From the NCBI GenBank assembly GCA_041584055.1, contig JBFHER010000002.1, positions 1 through 61,996 of the forward strand: 61,996 nt of DNA. Direction: 5' to 3'. Of the stretch, positions 42,424 through 49,901 are shown in pieces. The notes beneath the pieces are model-generated. The model made no database searches. It was not told the DNA's origin and was given only the letters and a program-made list of their open reading frames with translations. Both the position numbers and the translations under genes were made by a program. How positions within the stretch are numbered: position 1 is the stretch's first letter; the number at the start of each line of letters is the position of its first letter. Origin of the DNA: JBFHER01 sp041584055 (GTDB taxonomy: Bacteria > Bacteroidota > Bacteroidia > Bacteroidales > UBA5342).

Positions 42424-43401
42424 CTAATTATGACAAGCCTCTCCGATCAAAATGTACGCTTCTTCATCTTCTACAACTTGTAGATTCAACGTTTGCTCCA
42501 ACATTTTCATTACATCGGGTTGAGGATACTTGTTAATTTTGGTGGTCAATTTACAATTTTTAATTGAGTCTGTCCCTATAATAATTGGTTTATCGTAAAC
42601 TTTATTCAGTACTGAAACGACCTCTGCCAGGCTTGTCTCTTCAAAATCAAGCACACCTGTTAACCATCCTAAATGGTTATCATTGACAACTTTAGTTTCT
42701 TCAACTGCAATTTTATCTCCCAGATGAATTTGACACTGCTCTTTCGGAAATAAGATCCGTTCGTAATTCAAAGCTTCACAACTTACCTTCACCTTGCCGG
42801 TCTCAACGGTTACCGTCACCAGTTGTTGTTGTTTATCTTCACTTACATCAAAGGAGGTGCCCAAAACTTCAATAACCACATCACCTACATTGACAATAAA
42901 TGGTTTTTTTTCGTTCCTTTCAACATTGAAAAAGGCTTCTCCTTCCAACTTAACTTCACGCGCATCACCTTTGAATGTCTTTGGATAGGCCAAAGCGCCA
43001 CCAGTCCGTACTGTCACAACGGAATTGTCAGGAAGCACCTGCTCATAATTAGATTCAGCCTCAATCATTACAATTTTTGGCGTGCTTAATGCGGGAAGGA
43101 CCTTACTTACGCCAAACGCAATTCCAAATACGATTACCAGCATGGCTGCAATCCGTAACAAAGGATACATTGTTAGCTGTCGTTTCTTTCCGGCAGGCAC
43201 ACCCATTGCCATAAATTTATCAAAAGCATCTTTACTGTTAAAGCTCAGTCGCTGTGAATCAATGGAACTAATGAATTGCGTATACTTTTTAAAATAGGTT
43301 CGGTTTTCGTCTGAGGACTTTACCCATTGTAAAAGTTTCTCTTCCTCTTTTGCAGAGATGTTACCGCTTTTGTATCGGTATATTAAGAGATCTTCATTCA
43401 T
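42424..43401 (-). CDS. FecR-family anti-sigma/sigma-regulator
   Basis: About 325 residues (an ATG at 43422 would add seven). The N-terminus is cytoplasmic (YKSGNISAKEEEKLLQWVKSS) and a transmembrane helix lies near residues 85-103. The periplasmic part contains a FecR domain (VLPDNSVVTVRTGGALAYPK, VKLEGEAFFNVERNEKKPFIVNVGDVVIEVLGTSFDV) and a C-terminal DUF4974/STN-like domain (VLDFEETSLAEVVSVLNKVY). It should bind the ECF factor inside and the STN domain outside, relaying a surface signal. It sits between the sigma gene and the STN-barrel gene. Confidence 0.9.
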   Translation of the reverse strand: MNEDLLIYRYKSGNISAKEEEKLLQWVKSSDENRTYFKKYTQFISSIDSQRLSFNSKDAFDKFMAMGVPAGKKRQLTMYPLLRIAAMLVIVFGIAFGVSKVLPALSTPKIVMIEAESNYEQVLPDNSVVTVRTGGALAYPKTFKGDAREVKLEGEAFFNVERNEKKPFIVNVGDVVIEVLGTSFDVSEDKQQQLVTVTVETGKVKVSCEALNYERILFPKEQCQIHLGDKIAVEETKVVNDNHLGWLTGVLDFEETSLAEVVSVLNKVYDKPIIIGTDSIKNCKLTTKINKYPQPDVMKMLEQTLNLQVVEDEEAYILIGEACHN

Positions 43402-43471
43402 ATGGTAACTTAATTTTCTCATTCCTCTGTTAAGACAATGTCAAAATAAATAACACGTACTTTTATTCTTA

Positions 43472-44041
43472 TTAATCATTAAAAAAATCCTTCAAAGTTT
43501 CTCTTAACTTCTTTAATCCTTTCGTAATGTGTGTTTCAACAGTTCTTTCCGTAATATTTAAGCGCTCTGCAATTTCCCTGTGCTTCAACCCGCTGTAGAA
43601 CCTCAATTCGAAAACCTCTCTGTTTTTTGGAGGTAACTGATTCAATGCCTCCTTTAGCTGAGCCATTTTTGGATCTTCATCATGCACTTCCACATCCTCC
43701 ATTTCTATTGAATGGAGTTCGTTGGCCACTGAATTTTTGTACTTTTCTGCAGCTTTCAGATGTTGGATGCGATTTAAGGCCATATTATGTACCATTCTAT
43801 ACAAATATGACTTCAAGGCTTTCACTTCGGACAATGTTTCCCTGCGCTCCCAAACTTTCACAAGCGTACCCTGCACCAGTTCAATCGCTTCATCCTCATC
43901 ATTAAAAAAACGATATGCATACAGGCAGAGCATCTCATAATAAGTCTCATAGATATAAGAGAAGGCTTGTTTGTCGCCCAATGCAATCTTCTGTATGATC
44001 TTTTTTTCGTTATCCAACACCGCCATAATTTTATCCATCAC
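43472..44041 (-). CDS. FecI-like ECF sigma factor
   Basis: A 189-residue ECF sigma factor. Region 2 is AFSYIYETYYEMLCLYAYRFFNDEDEAIELVQGTLVKVWERRE, and region 4 is QLPPKNREVFELRFYSGLKHREIAERLNITERTVETHITKGLKKLRE with a clear helix-turn-helix. It is the first gene of the sigma-FecR-STN unit. Two adjacent ATG codons (44041 and 44038) could both serve. The 50-base gap to fecR has no terminator. This is the second ECF system in the window and is independent of the one at 23.7 kb. Confidence 0.93.
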   Translation of the reverse strand: MMDKIMAVLDNEKKIIQKIALGDKQAFSYIYETYYEMLCLYAYRFFNDEDEAIELVQGTLVKVWERRETLSEVKALKSYLYRMVHNMALNRIQHLKAAEKYKNSVANELHSIEMEDVEVHDEDPKMAQLKEALNQLPPKNREVFELRFYSGLKHREIAERLNITERTVETHITKGLKKLRETLKDFFND

Positions 44042-44194
44042 AAAAAGGTCTCAGGGAACAAAACGGAAAAAACGCTGACAAATTGTATTTTCCATGTCGT
44101 TAGAGCCCGTAAAATGACGGCGTAAAATTAAGCAAATATGTTTATCAATCTCGAACGCTTTCGATATAATTAACTTTTTCTTAAGAGCTAAAAA

Positions 44195-45046
44195 TTACTC
44201 GCAATCAACATCAGCCCCGTTTTCATCCCAGCAATGCCAATCATTATCGTTGAATTGACTTAAGGATTTTACGTGACCAAAATGACCTGTCTGACTCCAC
44301 TCAATTTCAGTGTCAGCAAACATGCCTTTCGTTTCATCATATGCATGTACCTTATAATACAGATTGTATTCAGATTCCTGTATGCCATATTGTATGTAAC
44401 TATCCTTAAACGTATCCGTTTCTCTGTTGTCATTTAATTCACGCACATAGGTGTACTTTAAACTTCCAATGTCATCGCTTTCACGCAACCAATCTATTCG
44501 TAACATTTCCTCAGGATATGCCGCACTGTGATTGAGTACCCAATAACCATTGCTTCCATCTTTTGCCGAAACCCCTGAAAACCATAAGGTTTCATCAAAT
44601 GCATTGATTCCTGATTTTGAAATGTACATTTCCCATACAAGGTCTTCATCAAGAACTTCACCCGTCAACCTTGCTGTATATTGCCCTGCAAAACCTTCAA
44701 CTGTATAACTCCATTGCCATTTCCCTTTGCCAAGAAAAACAGGATATTGGGTAAATGCTGTTTTAAAAGCGGCAACCGGAACAGCCAATTTTGTAAATAA
44801 GACCACATTCCAAACACCCACAGTTACACCAGCGTAAAAATAGTTATACATGGTTGTAAGTTCTGCACTGTTCATTGCTTCTCCTTTCATAGCAGTGGAT
44901 TTTGTATCGGCAAATTTGCTAAAATCCATTGCCATGGTTTCGTAAGGGGGGAGCTCAGGAGCATCACCCTCTTTCTCACATGCAACAAAACAGAACATCA
45001 TTGCAACGACTAACACCCAGGAAAAATGCTTATAATTTCTCATCAC
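44195..45046 (-). CDS. Predicted lipoprotein of unknown function
   Basis: A 283-residue protein with a lipoprotein signal (MMFCFVACEKEG, cysteine about 23). The mature part is acidic, aromatic-rich and strand-forming (YNYFYAGVTVGVWNVVLFTKL, GKWQWSYTVEGFAGQYTARLTGEV, DETLWFSGVSAKDGSNGYWVLNH) and resembles a lipocalin-like or beta-sandwich surface protein. No family is recognised. It has a good promoter at 45075-45105. It lies between the FGE-like gene and the ECF cassette, 153 bases upstream of the sigma factor. Confidence 0.65.
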   Translation of the reverse strand: MMRNYKHFSWVLVVAMMFCFVACEKEGDAPELPPYETMAMDFSKFADTKSTAMKGEAMNSAELTTMYNYFYAGVTVGVWNVVLFTKLAVPVAAFKTAFTQYPVFLGKGKWQWSYTVEGFAGQYTARLTGEVLDEDLVWEMYISKSGINAFDETLWFSGVSAKDGSNGYWVLNHSAAYPEEMLRIDWLRESDDIGSLKYTYVRELNDNRETDTFKDSYIQYGIQESEYNLYYKVHAYDETKGMFADTEIEWSQTGHFGHVKSLSQFNDNDWHCWDENGADVDCE

Positions 45047-45074
45047 TTTTCATTTAATAAAATTAAAATCAGCA

Positions 45075-45105
45075 CAAACTTAACTTATTATTAACAATAA
45101 ATCAA
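45075..45105 (-). promoter_or_regulatory. Promoter of the 283-residue lipoprotein gene
   Basis: On the minus strand TTG (45105-45103), 20 bases, then TAAGTTTG (45082-45075), 29 bases before the ATG. Confidence 0.65.
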
Positions 45106-45143
45106 GTATCGCTTCACTTTTCAATCAAATTTTAACATTTAAT

Positions 45144-46283
45144 TCAATTATCAATGCTTCTTACGCATCGAAAGCCCACATGCGGTGCACTTGAATCCAG
45201 GGCCATTTTCATTCGTGCTGCAGCGCGATAACCGGAACAATATGCGTCGTTACACAAAAAAGAACCCCCTCGAATCACCTTTTTTTGCACCTGGGGCTCC
45301 GCCGGATCAAGGCTGCTGTCAGGTCCGGGTGGGTTAATTGCGACACCACCGCCATTAAAGGAGGCATAGTAAGCATGGTGGTACCAATCGCTGCATAATT
45401 CCCACACATTTCCTGCCATATCGAATAGTCCAAATGCATTTGCTGCATATTGTTTTACAGGAGAAGAAAACATATAGCCATCTGCTTTTGTGTTCTGATT
45501 GGGAAAATTTCCTTGCCAGCTATTTGCTTTAATGGCTCCCACATCAACCAATTCTGTTCCCCAGGGGTAAATGTTTTCATCATTGCCTCCTCTGGCAGCG
45601 TATTCCCACTCAGCTTCTGTGGGAAGTCGTTTCCCGGCCCAATTGGCATAGGCCAAAGCATCTTCATAAACAACATGTACCACCGGATGGTTTTCTTTTC
45701 CCTTAATTGTACTTCCCGGTCCAGTTGGTTGTTGCCAGTTGGCACCCTTCTGCCACTTCCACCAAACCAAATGATTATTCAGTGGAACCGGATGATCCGG
45801 TTGATTAAACACAAGGGAACCTGATTCAAAATAAGCATCGGGTGGTTTAGGAGTCCCTGGGGGGAGTGTTTTCCTGACATCCTCCCATTTTAATTTGCGT
45901 TCGGCAAAAGTGATATAACCTGTTGCTTCTACAAATTGACGAAATTGGGCATTGGTCACCTCATGTTCATCCATATAGAAGGCATTTACATGCACCCGAT
46001 GAACAGGGTATTCATCTTTTCTGGCAAATTTTTTATCCCTGGCACCCATATTAAATTCGCCACCGGGGATTAGAACCATGCCTTCCCAGGAATGTTTTTC
46101 AAGTGAATCCTCCTGAAGTCCGATCTCGCCATTTGCAATCAGACCACTTCCTCTACCCGGAATTCCACAACACAATTCCTGACTTTCTATCTTTAAATCA
46201 GTGGTTTCCGCCTGCTTTACTTTTCCGTTTTTACATCCCAGCATGAGCAAAACAATTGCCCCTGCACCCAACATTTTCCTCAT
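45144..46283 (-). CDS. Formylglycine-generating-enzyme-family lipoprotein
   Basis: A 379-residue SUMF1/FGE-domain protein. ATG at 46283 gives a lipoprotein signal (VLLMLGCKNG, Cys17); the frame opens at 46319, but that extension is unlikely. The FGE domain runs from MVLIPGGEFNMGARD to the end, with EHEVTNAQFRQFV, RLPTEAEWEYAARGG and GNVWELCSDWY. The terminal segment RGGSFLCNDAYC places cysteines 344 and 349 with the same spacing as the copper-binding pair of true FGEs. It could therefore activate sulfatases in the periplasm. No sulfatase gene is in this window. Confidence 0.88.
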   Translation of the reverse strand: MRKMLGAGAIVLLMLGCKNGKVKQAETTDLKIESQELCCGIPGRGSGLIANGEIGLQEDSLEKHSWEGMVLIPGGEFNMGARDKKFARKDEYPVHRVHVNAFYMDEHEVTNAQFRQFVEATGYITFAERKLKWEDVRKTLPPGTPKPPDAYFESGSLVFNQPDHPVPLNNHLVWWKWQKGANWQQPTGPGSTIKGKENHPVVHVVYEDALAYANWAGKRLPTEAEWEYAARGGNDENIYPWGTELVDVGAIKANSWQGNFPNQNTKADGYMFSSPVKQYAANAFGLFDMAGNVWELCSDWYHHAYYASFNGGGVAINPPGPDSSLDPAEPQVQKKVIRGGSFLCNDAYCSGYRAAARMKMALDSSAPHVGFRCVRSIDN

Positions 46284-46375
46284 AATTGTGCGCTTTCGAT
46301 TATTATACCCAAAACGCAAATAAAATCTATTGGTTCATGCAATTCTAGAAATGTTGCGAAGATCAAGCAAAGGTG

Positions 46376-46759
46376 TTATTCAATTTCAAGAAACTGTTTT
46401 AAGGGTTCAAGGTAAAACTCCTCCCAACCATGTACCATGTCATCGTAATCCTCTTCAGGGATATTTGTATGAAGTAAATCCAGTTGAACGGTTCCTTTTG
46501 AGGGGAATAGTTTAAAAGTAACAATTGAAGGAATTTCCTGAGCACCAAAATACCATTGTTGCACAATTCTTTTGTAGGGCTCAAATTCAAGATTCATACC
46601 ACTGATGTCCCCATCCCACAAAGAAAACTCACTCCCAGGCACCTCGCTCATTTCTGCTTTGGCTCCGGTCCAAAGCTCCAAGGTAAAAGGGTTCACAATT
46701 GCAGCATACACATCTTCTGCCTCTGCCTTAATTTTAATTCTTGATTTGTAGTCTTTCAT
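46376..46759 (-). CDS. SRPBCC (AHSA1-like) protein
   Basis: A 127-residue START/SRPBCC-fold protein: DYKSRIKIKAEAEDVYAAIVNPFTLELWTGAKAEMSEVPGSEFSLWDGDISG, then ELEFEPYKRIVQQWYFG-like strands (LEFEPYKRIVQQW), and a C-terminal helix DMVHGWEEFYLEPLKQFLE. This is the AHSA1 (activator of Hsp90 ATPase-like) layout, a fold that binds hydrophobic ligands. The frame opens at 46816, but the TACATTTG -7 box lies inside that extension, so 46759 is preferred. It is monocistronic. Confidence 0.85.
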   Translation of the reverse strand: MKDYKSRIKIKAEAEDVYAAIVNPFTLELWTGAKAEMSEVPGSEFSLWDGDISGMNLEFEPYKRIVQQWYFGAQEIPSIVTFKLFPSKGTVQLDLLHTNIPEEDYDDMVHGWEEFYLEPLKQFLEIE

Positions 46760-46789
46760 AAGTATGGATCTATTAAATTCACAACATAA

Positions 46790-46797
46790 CAAATGTA
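46790..46797 (-). promoter_or_regulatory. -7 box of the SRPBCC gene
   Basis: TACATTTG on the minus strand matches TAnnTTTG, 31 bases before the ATG at 46759; a TTG lies 16 bases further upstream. Confidence 0.55.
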
Positions 46798-46932
46798 GAC
46801 GAATTAATCCATACAAGCGACTTTCTTTTTTTCAAATTTTAAATCAGAATTTACACAAAAAATAAAAAAAATATGTGTTTCTTCGCAGCCACAAAAGCTA
46901 AAAAAGTTTATCATTTCTTAAGCTATTTCGAA

Positions 46933-46992
46933 AAAATGACGTTTAACGATGATTCTATTTTGTCAAAAATAGAATCTCCCATGAGTCATTTT
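46933..46992. repeat. Nested inverted repeat
   Basis: Outer arms AAAATGAC (46933-46940) and GTCATTTT (46985-46992) enclose a perfect 11-bp hairpin, GATTCTATTTT (46951-46961) and AAAATAGAATC (46966-46976), with a 4-base loop. There is no T tract, so it is not a simple terminator. Confidence 0.8.
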
Positions 46993-47002
46993 GTTATCTA
47001 AA

Positions 47003-47024
47003 GTTTTCAACAGCTGTTGAAAAC
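47003..47024. repeat. Perfect 22-bp palindrome
   Basis: GTTTTCAACAG (47003-47013) is followed directly by its reverse complement (47014-47024). The half-site CTGTTGAAA recurs at 47092-47100. Gapless symmetry of this length suits a dimeric DNA-binding protein better than a terminator. Confidence 0.8.
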
Positions 47025-47128
47025 CTTGCCAAATATCACCAGAACCTTCTATTGTAAATGCATACAGACTATCAACAATTGTTTATAACTCCTGTTGAAA
47101 GGAGGTGCATACGAAATTCAAAAAAAGC

Positions 47129-47159
47129 TTGTTCCCAGACCTACTTCGTCTTATATTTG
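47129..47159 (+). promoter_or_regulatory. Promoter of the putative large RNA
   Basis: TTG (47129-47131), 20 bases, then TATATTTG (47152-47159): both boxes and the spacing fit the Bacteroidota consensus. Transcription should start about 47164. Confidence 0.65.
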
Positions 47160-47164
47160 ATGTA

Positions 47165-47953
47165 TCAGATGAGCGATAAAAGACAGCTTGGAAGATGAGG
47201 GAAAGAAGAGAGGTTCTTAATTGAACAAGGATTCTGACCAGACAGGCCTTCGGGACTGATCATTCAAAGAGCCGGAGCTTGGATCAAAGGGAACGCTCCC
47301 GGAAGAATCCAACAAATGCAAAAGTCGCTAACGTTCTTTAAATACTGGAGTCACGTGAAAGGAAGAGAAAGACTTCGGTCAAGTAACTTACTTGAAACAG
47401 AATGGGCCCTGGCCCTGAAGAACACATGAAGCCTGGACAGTTGAAAAACTGAAATTGCAGAAGGTGTCGTGACACAATATGCAGATACTGAATGAATCTT
47501 CGGATAATTTCAGAAAAAGCAAATTGGTTAAGTGGAAAAACCTGGTTTGGAAACTTAAGAAGGAATTTGAGATGTTAATTGTTCTTTTACACTTTGAGTC
47601 ATTAGGAAAAAAACAAGAAGAAGTTTCGACTTTAGACGGTTTTTTTAGAACATTAAAACCACTGGTTTAGACATGTTCTGCAAAGAAATGGCAGTAGGGC
47701 GCAAGTCATACAGCCGAGTAAATGTCCGACGTGACACTCCTGTCCGGGAAAGCATATTTTCGAATTTGCTGAAGGGACAAACGGAAAAAATAGTTGTAAC
47801 AGGCTGTTTTTGAAGTTATGGGTTGAAGATCGCAGGTTAAACCCTGCAAGAAGCAGCCGGTCATAATAACCGTAATCTGACGCATACAAAACTTCGGTTC
47901 ATGCATGCGAAATGGGGATTATTCCAACGAATAATTCCCATTTGTGTTTTTAT
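47165..47953 (+). ncRNA. Candidate large structured non-coding RNA (about 790 nt, family unknown)
   Basis: No supported protein gene spans this interval, yet stem-loops fill it. Helices seen: GGATTCT/AGAATCC (47229-47310), enclosing a UUCG hairpin (47243-47258) and CCGGAGC/GCTCC(C)GG (47272-47302); GAC-UUCG-GTC (47371-47380); CAAGTAA/TTACTTG (47380-47394); GGGCC/GGCCC (47404-47415); CAGTT-GAAA-AACTG (47438-47451); GTGTC/GACAC (47464-47475); CTGAA..ATC-UUCG-GAT..TTCAG (47488-47513); TTAAGT/ACTTAA (47528-47558); GAACAT/ATGTTC (47648-47678); AGCA.ATT-UUCG-AAT.TGCT (47751-47770); GGCTGTTTTT with CAGCC (47802-47858), enclosing GCAGG/CCTGC; CGGT/ACCG (47858-47872); AAC-UUCG-GTT (47890-47899). A promoter lies just upstream and a terminator ends it. 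Hallmarks of tmRNA, RNase P RNA, 6S and group II introns were not found. Confidence 0.6.
47910..47953 (+). terminator. Terminator of the putative large RNA
   Basis: A 15-bp stem (47910-47924 with 47929-47943, one G-U pair, loop CAAC) is followed by GTGTTTTTAT. It is the longest hairpin in the window. Confidence 0.8.
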
Positions 47954-48013
47954 ATCCCATAAAACTGAAGGATCATTTGGTCTTCTTGGGTATAATTGTC
48001 GATGCTTTACGAC

Positions 48014-48054
48014 AAAAAAAGTCCGGTCGATAACGATTGACCGGACTTTTATTT
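48014..48054. terminator. Bidirectional terminator of the M49-like gene
   Basis: GTCCGGTC (48021-48028) pairs with GACCGGAC (48039-48046), extended by AAA/TTT. The minus strand has seven T residues after it and the plus strand TTTTATTTT, so it can stop the peptidase transcript and any read-through from the RNA gene. Confidence 0.85.
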
Positions 48055-48077
48055 TATGTGTGCACGTTGCGTATTAA

Positions 48078-49715
48078 TTACAGTCCAAGGATCTCGGGAC
48101 CTTGTTCAAATACGATGTCCCTGGGGATTCCGGCGCCTTTAATACGATCAAGATCTCCCTGTAGTTGCTCAGAAACATTTCCCATTGATTCTATCAGTTT
48201 CGATGCTTTTTCAAAATCACCCTCACCTTCAATGGTAAGCATCAACTCGGAGAGAGATGACATGGCCTTCTCCATCTTATCAAAATCAACCCTGTACTTT
48301 CCACTTGCAGCGTCTCGCACAAAAGCACCCTCTTTTTCAAAATAATTAAACCTTAGCATATTTGCCTTTCCATGGGCACTTGCAGCGCCAAAACGAATGG
48401 AGCGAAACAAGCCTGCCATAAAGGTAACATAATTCTGACGCATGTCCTGTTCTTCAAGTTCTCCCATGTCTCCGAGTTGCTTAACGATCCACAAGCCAAG
48501 GATGTCTGCCTTGTTTTCTTCGATGGCAGAATAATGATTCCTCAAAGCTTCGCGACAGGTAATCTTATCTACTACCGTCATTTTTGGTCCTAAACCATGT
48601 GCCACTTCATGAAACATAGTATTCTCAAAAAAAGCATCAAACTTTACAAAATCTTTTTGAGAAGGATCAATTAAAAGTTCTGCAATTGGAACAAGTATTT
48701 TGTCGAACTTGGCACGCATTGCATTTTTCAATTGAAGACGTCTGCTCCCCTTAGCCATCTGAACGCGTTCATCATTTGGCAGGTTAATGGCAATGGTTTT
48801 GCTGCCTGCATTGCAATCACCTGCATAAAAAATCACATCATAAGCATTCAGATCACTGTTTGATCCGGGCATTTCTGTTTTGTATTTTGGATCGCAGGGT
48901 AATGCCTTTTGAAGATCTGGCAACATGGAAGAAAATTTCTCCAGTTTTTTACTCCACACTTTATCCTTAATCAGGATATATGCCTCATGCGCTGCTTTAT
49001 AACCATACAAATGGTCCTCATAATTTTCGATGGGACCAACAACAAAGTCAATTGTATTGGTTTTCATATCCATCCAGGCCATATCACTTGCCAAATAGTC
49101 ATCATTCAATAAGGCTTCAGCTCTTAACTCCAAATATTTCTTTAAGCCCGGGTCTTCAGCTAATTCTGAGGCCTGCTGCAACAATTCTGAAGCGTGTTTT
49201 ACCTCTTTTGCAAAAGCTACATGATATGGGACGACGCTTAATTCCCCCTCATCATTCCGTCGGACCAAGGTGTAAAGGCTCCGTTTTTCTTCACCTTCCA
49301 GTTTTTCGAATTCATTTTCGGTCATATCCTGCGGATAAAACCCAGCCCCTTTCGGTTTTTCACCTACGCCTTCCACAAAAGGCTTATTTGCATTCAATCG
49401 CTCCCAGGGACCATAATTTATGATGGCAAATGCCTTTTCGTCTTCGTCCTTTAAGCTGGCTAACAAAGCCTCTTTATTGCCATAAGCTTCTTTCCAAAAA
49501 AGGTCATCCATGATTTTTGCAGTCTGAAACAAAAGAGGTAGCATTTGCTTTTCCTTTTCAGAGAGAACAGACAAATCCGTTTTTAACTTAAACGGTGCAA
49601 ACTCTTCAACTTTCTGTTTTATTTCATTCATGTCTCTTTTTTCAACATCGTTCTTTTTTGACTGACAAGCTGATGCTAGCAGGATTATCACCAGCAGGTA
49701 ATTAATTGTTTTCAT
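48078..49715 (-). CDS. M49-like (dipeptidyl-peptidase III family) zinc peptidase lipoprotein
   Basis: A 545-residue lipoprotein (MKTINYLLVIILLASACQSK, lipidated Cys17). The zinc site is HEVAH (His369, Glu370, His373) followed about 26 residues later by EENKAD (399-404). This is the bacterial version of the DPP III pattern, whose eukaryotic form is HELLGH ... EECRAD. FHEVAHGLG plus EENKADILGLW is a pairing I associate with bacterial proteins annotated as M49 or Zn-dependent hydrolases. It probably cleaves peptides in the periplasm or at the surface. It is monocistronic. Confidence 0.82.
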   Translation of the reverse strand: MKTINYLLVIILLASACQSKKNDVEKRDMNEIKQKVEEFAPFKLKTDLSVLSEKEKQMLPLLFQTAKIMDDLFWKEAYGNKEALLASLKDEDEKAFAIINYGPWERLNANKPFVEGVGEKPKGAGFYPQDMTENEFEKLEGEEKRSLYTLVRRNDEGELSVVPYHVAFAKEVKHASELLQQASELAEDPGLKKYLELRAEALLNDDYLASDMAWMDMKTNTIDFVVGPIENYEDHLYGYKAAHEAYILIKDKVWSKKLEKFSSMLPDLQKALPCDPKYKTEMPGSNSDLNAYDVIFYAGDCNAGSKTIAINLPNDERVQMAKGSRRLQLKNAMRAKFDKILVPIAELLIDPSQKDFVKFDAFFENTMFHEVAHGLGPKMTVVDKITCREALRNHYSAIEENKADILGLWIVKQLGDMGELEEQDMRQNYVTFMAGLFRSIRFGAASAHGKANMLRFNYFEKEGAFVRDAASGKYRVDFDKMEKAMSSLSELMLTIEGEGDFEKASKLIESMGNVSEQLQGDLDRIKGAGIPRDIVFEQGPEILGL

Positions 49716-49741
49716 TGATTGTGTGTATTATGTTTCAGATT

Positions 49742-49749
49742 CAAAGTTA
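49742..49749 (-). promoter_or_regulatory. -7 box of the M49-like gene
   Basis: TAACTTTG on the minus strand matches TAnnTTTG, 27 bases before the ATG. No -33 TTG is seen at the usual spacing. Confidence 0.45.
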
Positions 49750-49901
49750 CAAATATGTTCCTTAATACCGATCTATCTCAAATTATAAAACCGATGAATG
49801 CTTATGTAAAAATAAAATCTATTTGACAATGTTTAGTCTACGTAGTTGTATAAAACATGGTTTCGTAAAAGGTTAAAATAAAGCATATTATTTCTTACTT
49901 T

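Noticed and set aside
47098..47107. A strong Shine-Dalgarno-like AAAGGAGGTG
   Set aside because: No start codon follows at the right distance, genes in this phylum rarely rely on such sites, and the sequence is part of a small CTCC/GGAG hairpin.
47479..47670. A 63-codon lysine-rich frame inside the RNA region
   Set aside because: It spans several perfect hairpins (for example 47488-47513 and 47528-47558), has no promoter or translation signal of its own and no recognisable family. Chance is the simplest explanation.
47840..47860. AAGAAGCAGCC resembling the SRP RNA domain IV core
   Set aside because: The surrounding conserved SRP bases are absent, and the segment pairs well with 47802-47811 instead.
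47653..47906. Two overlapping minus-strand frames (78 and 66 codons) near the end of the RNA region
   Set aside because: They overlap each other and lie antisense to the structured helices and terminator; composition is unlike neighbouring genes.
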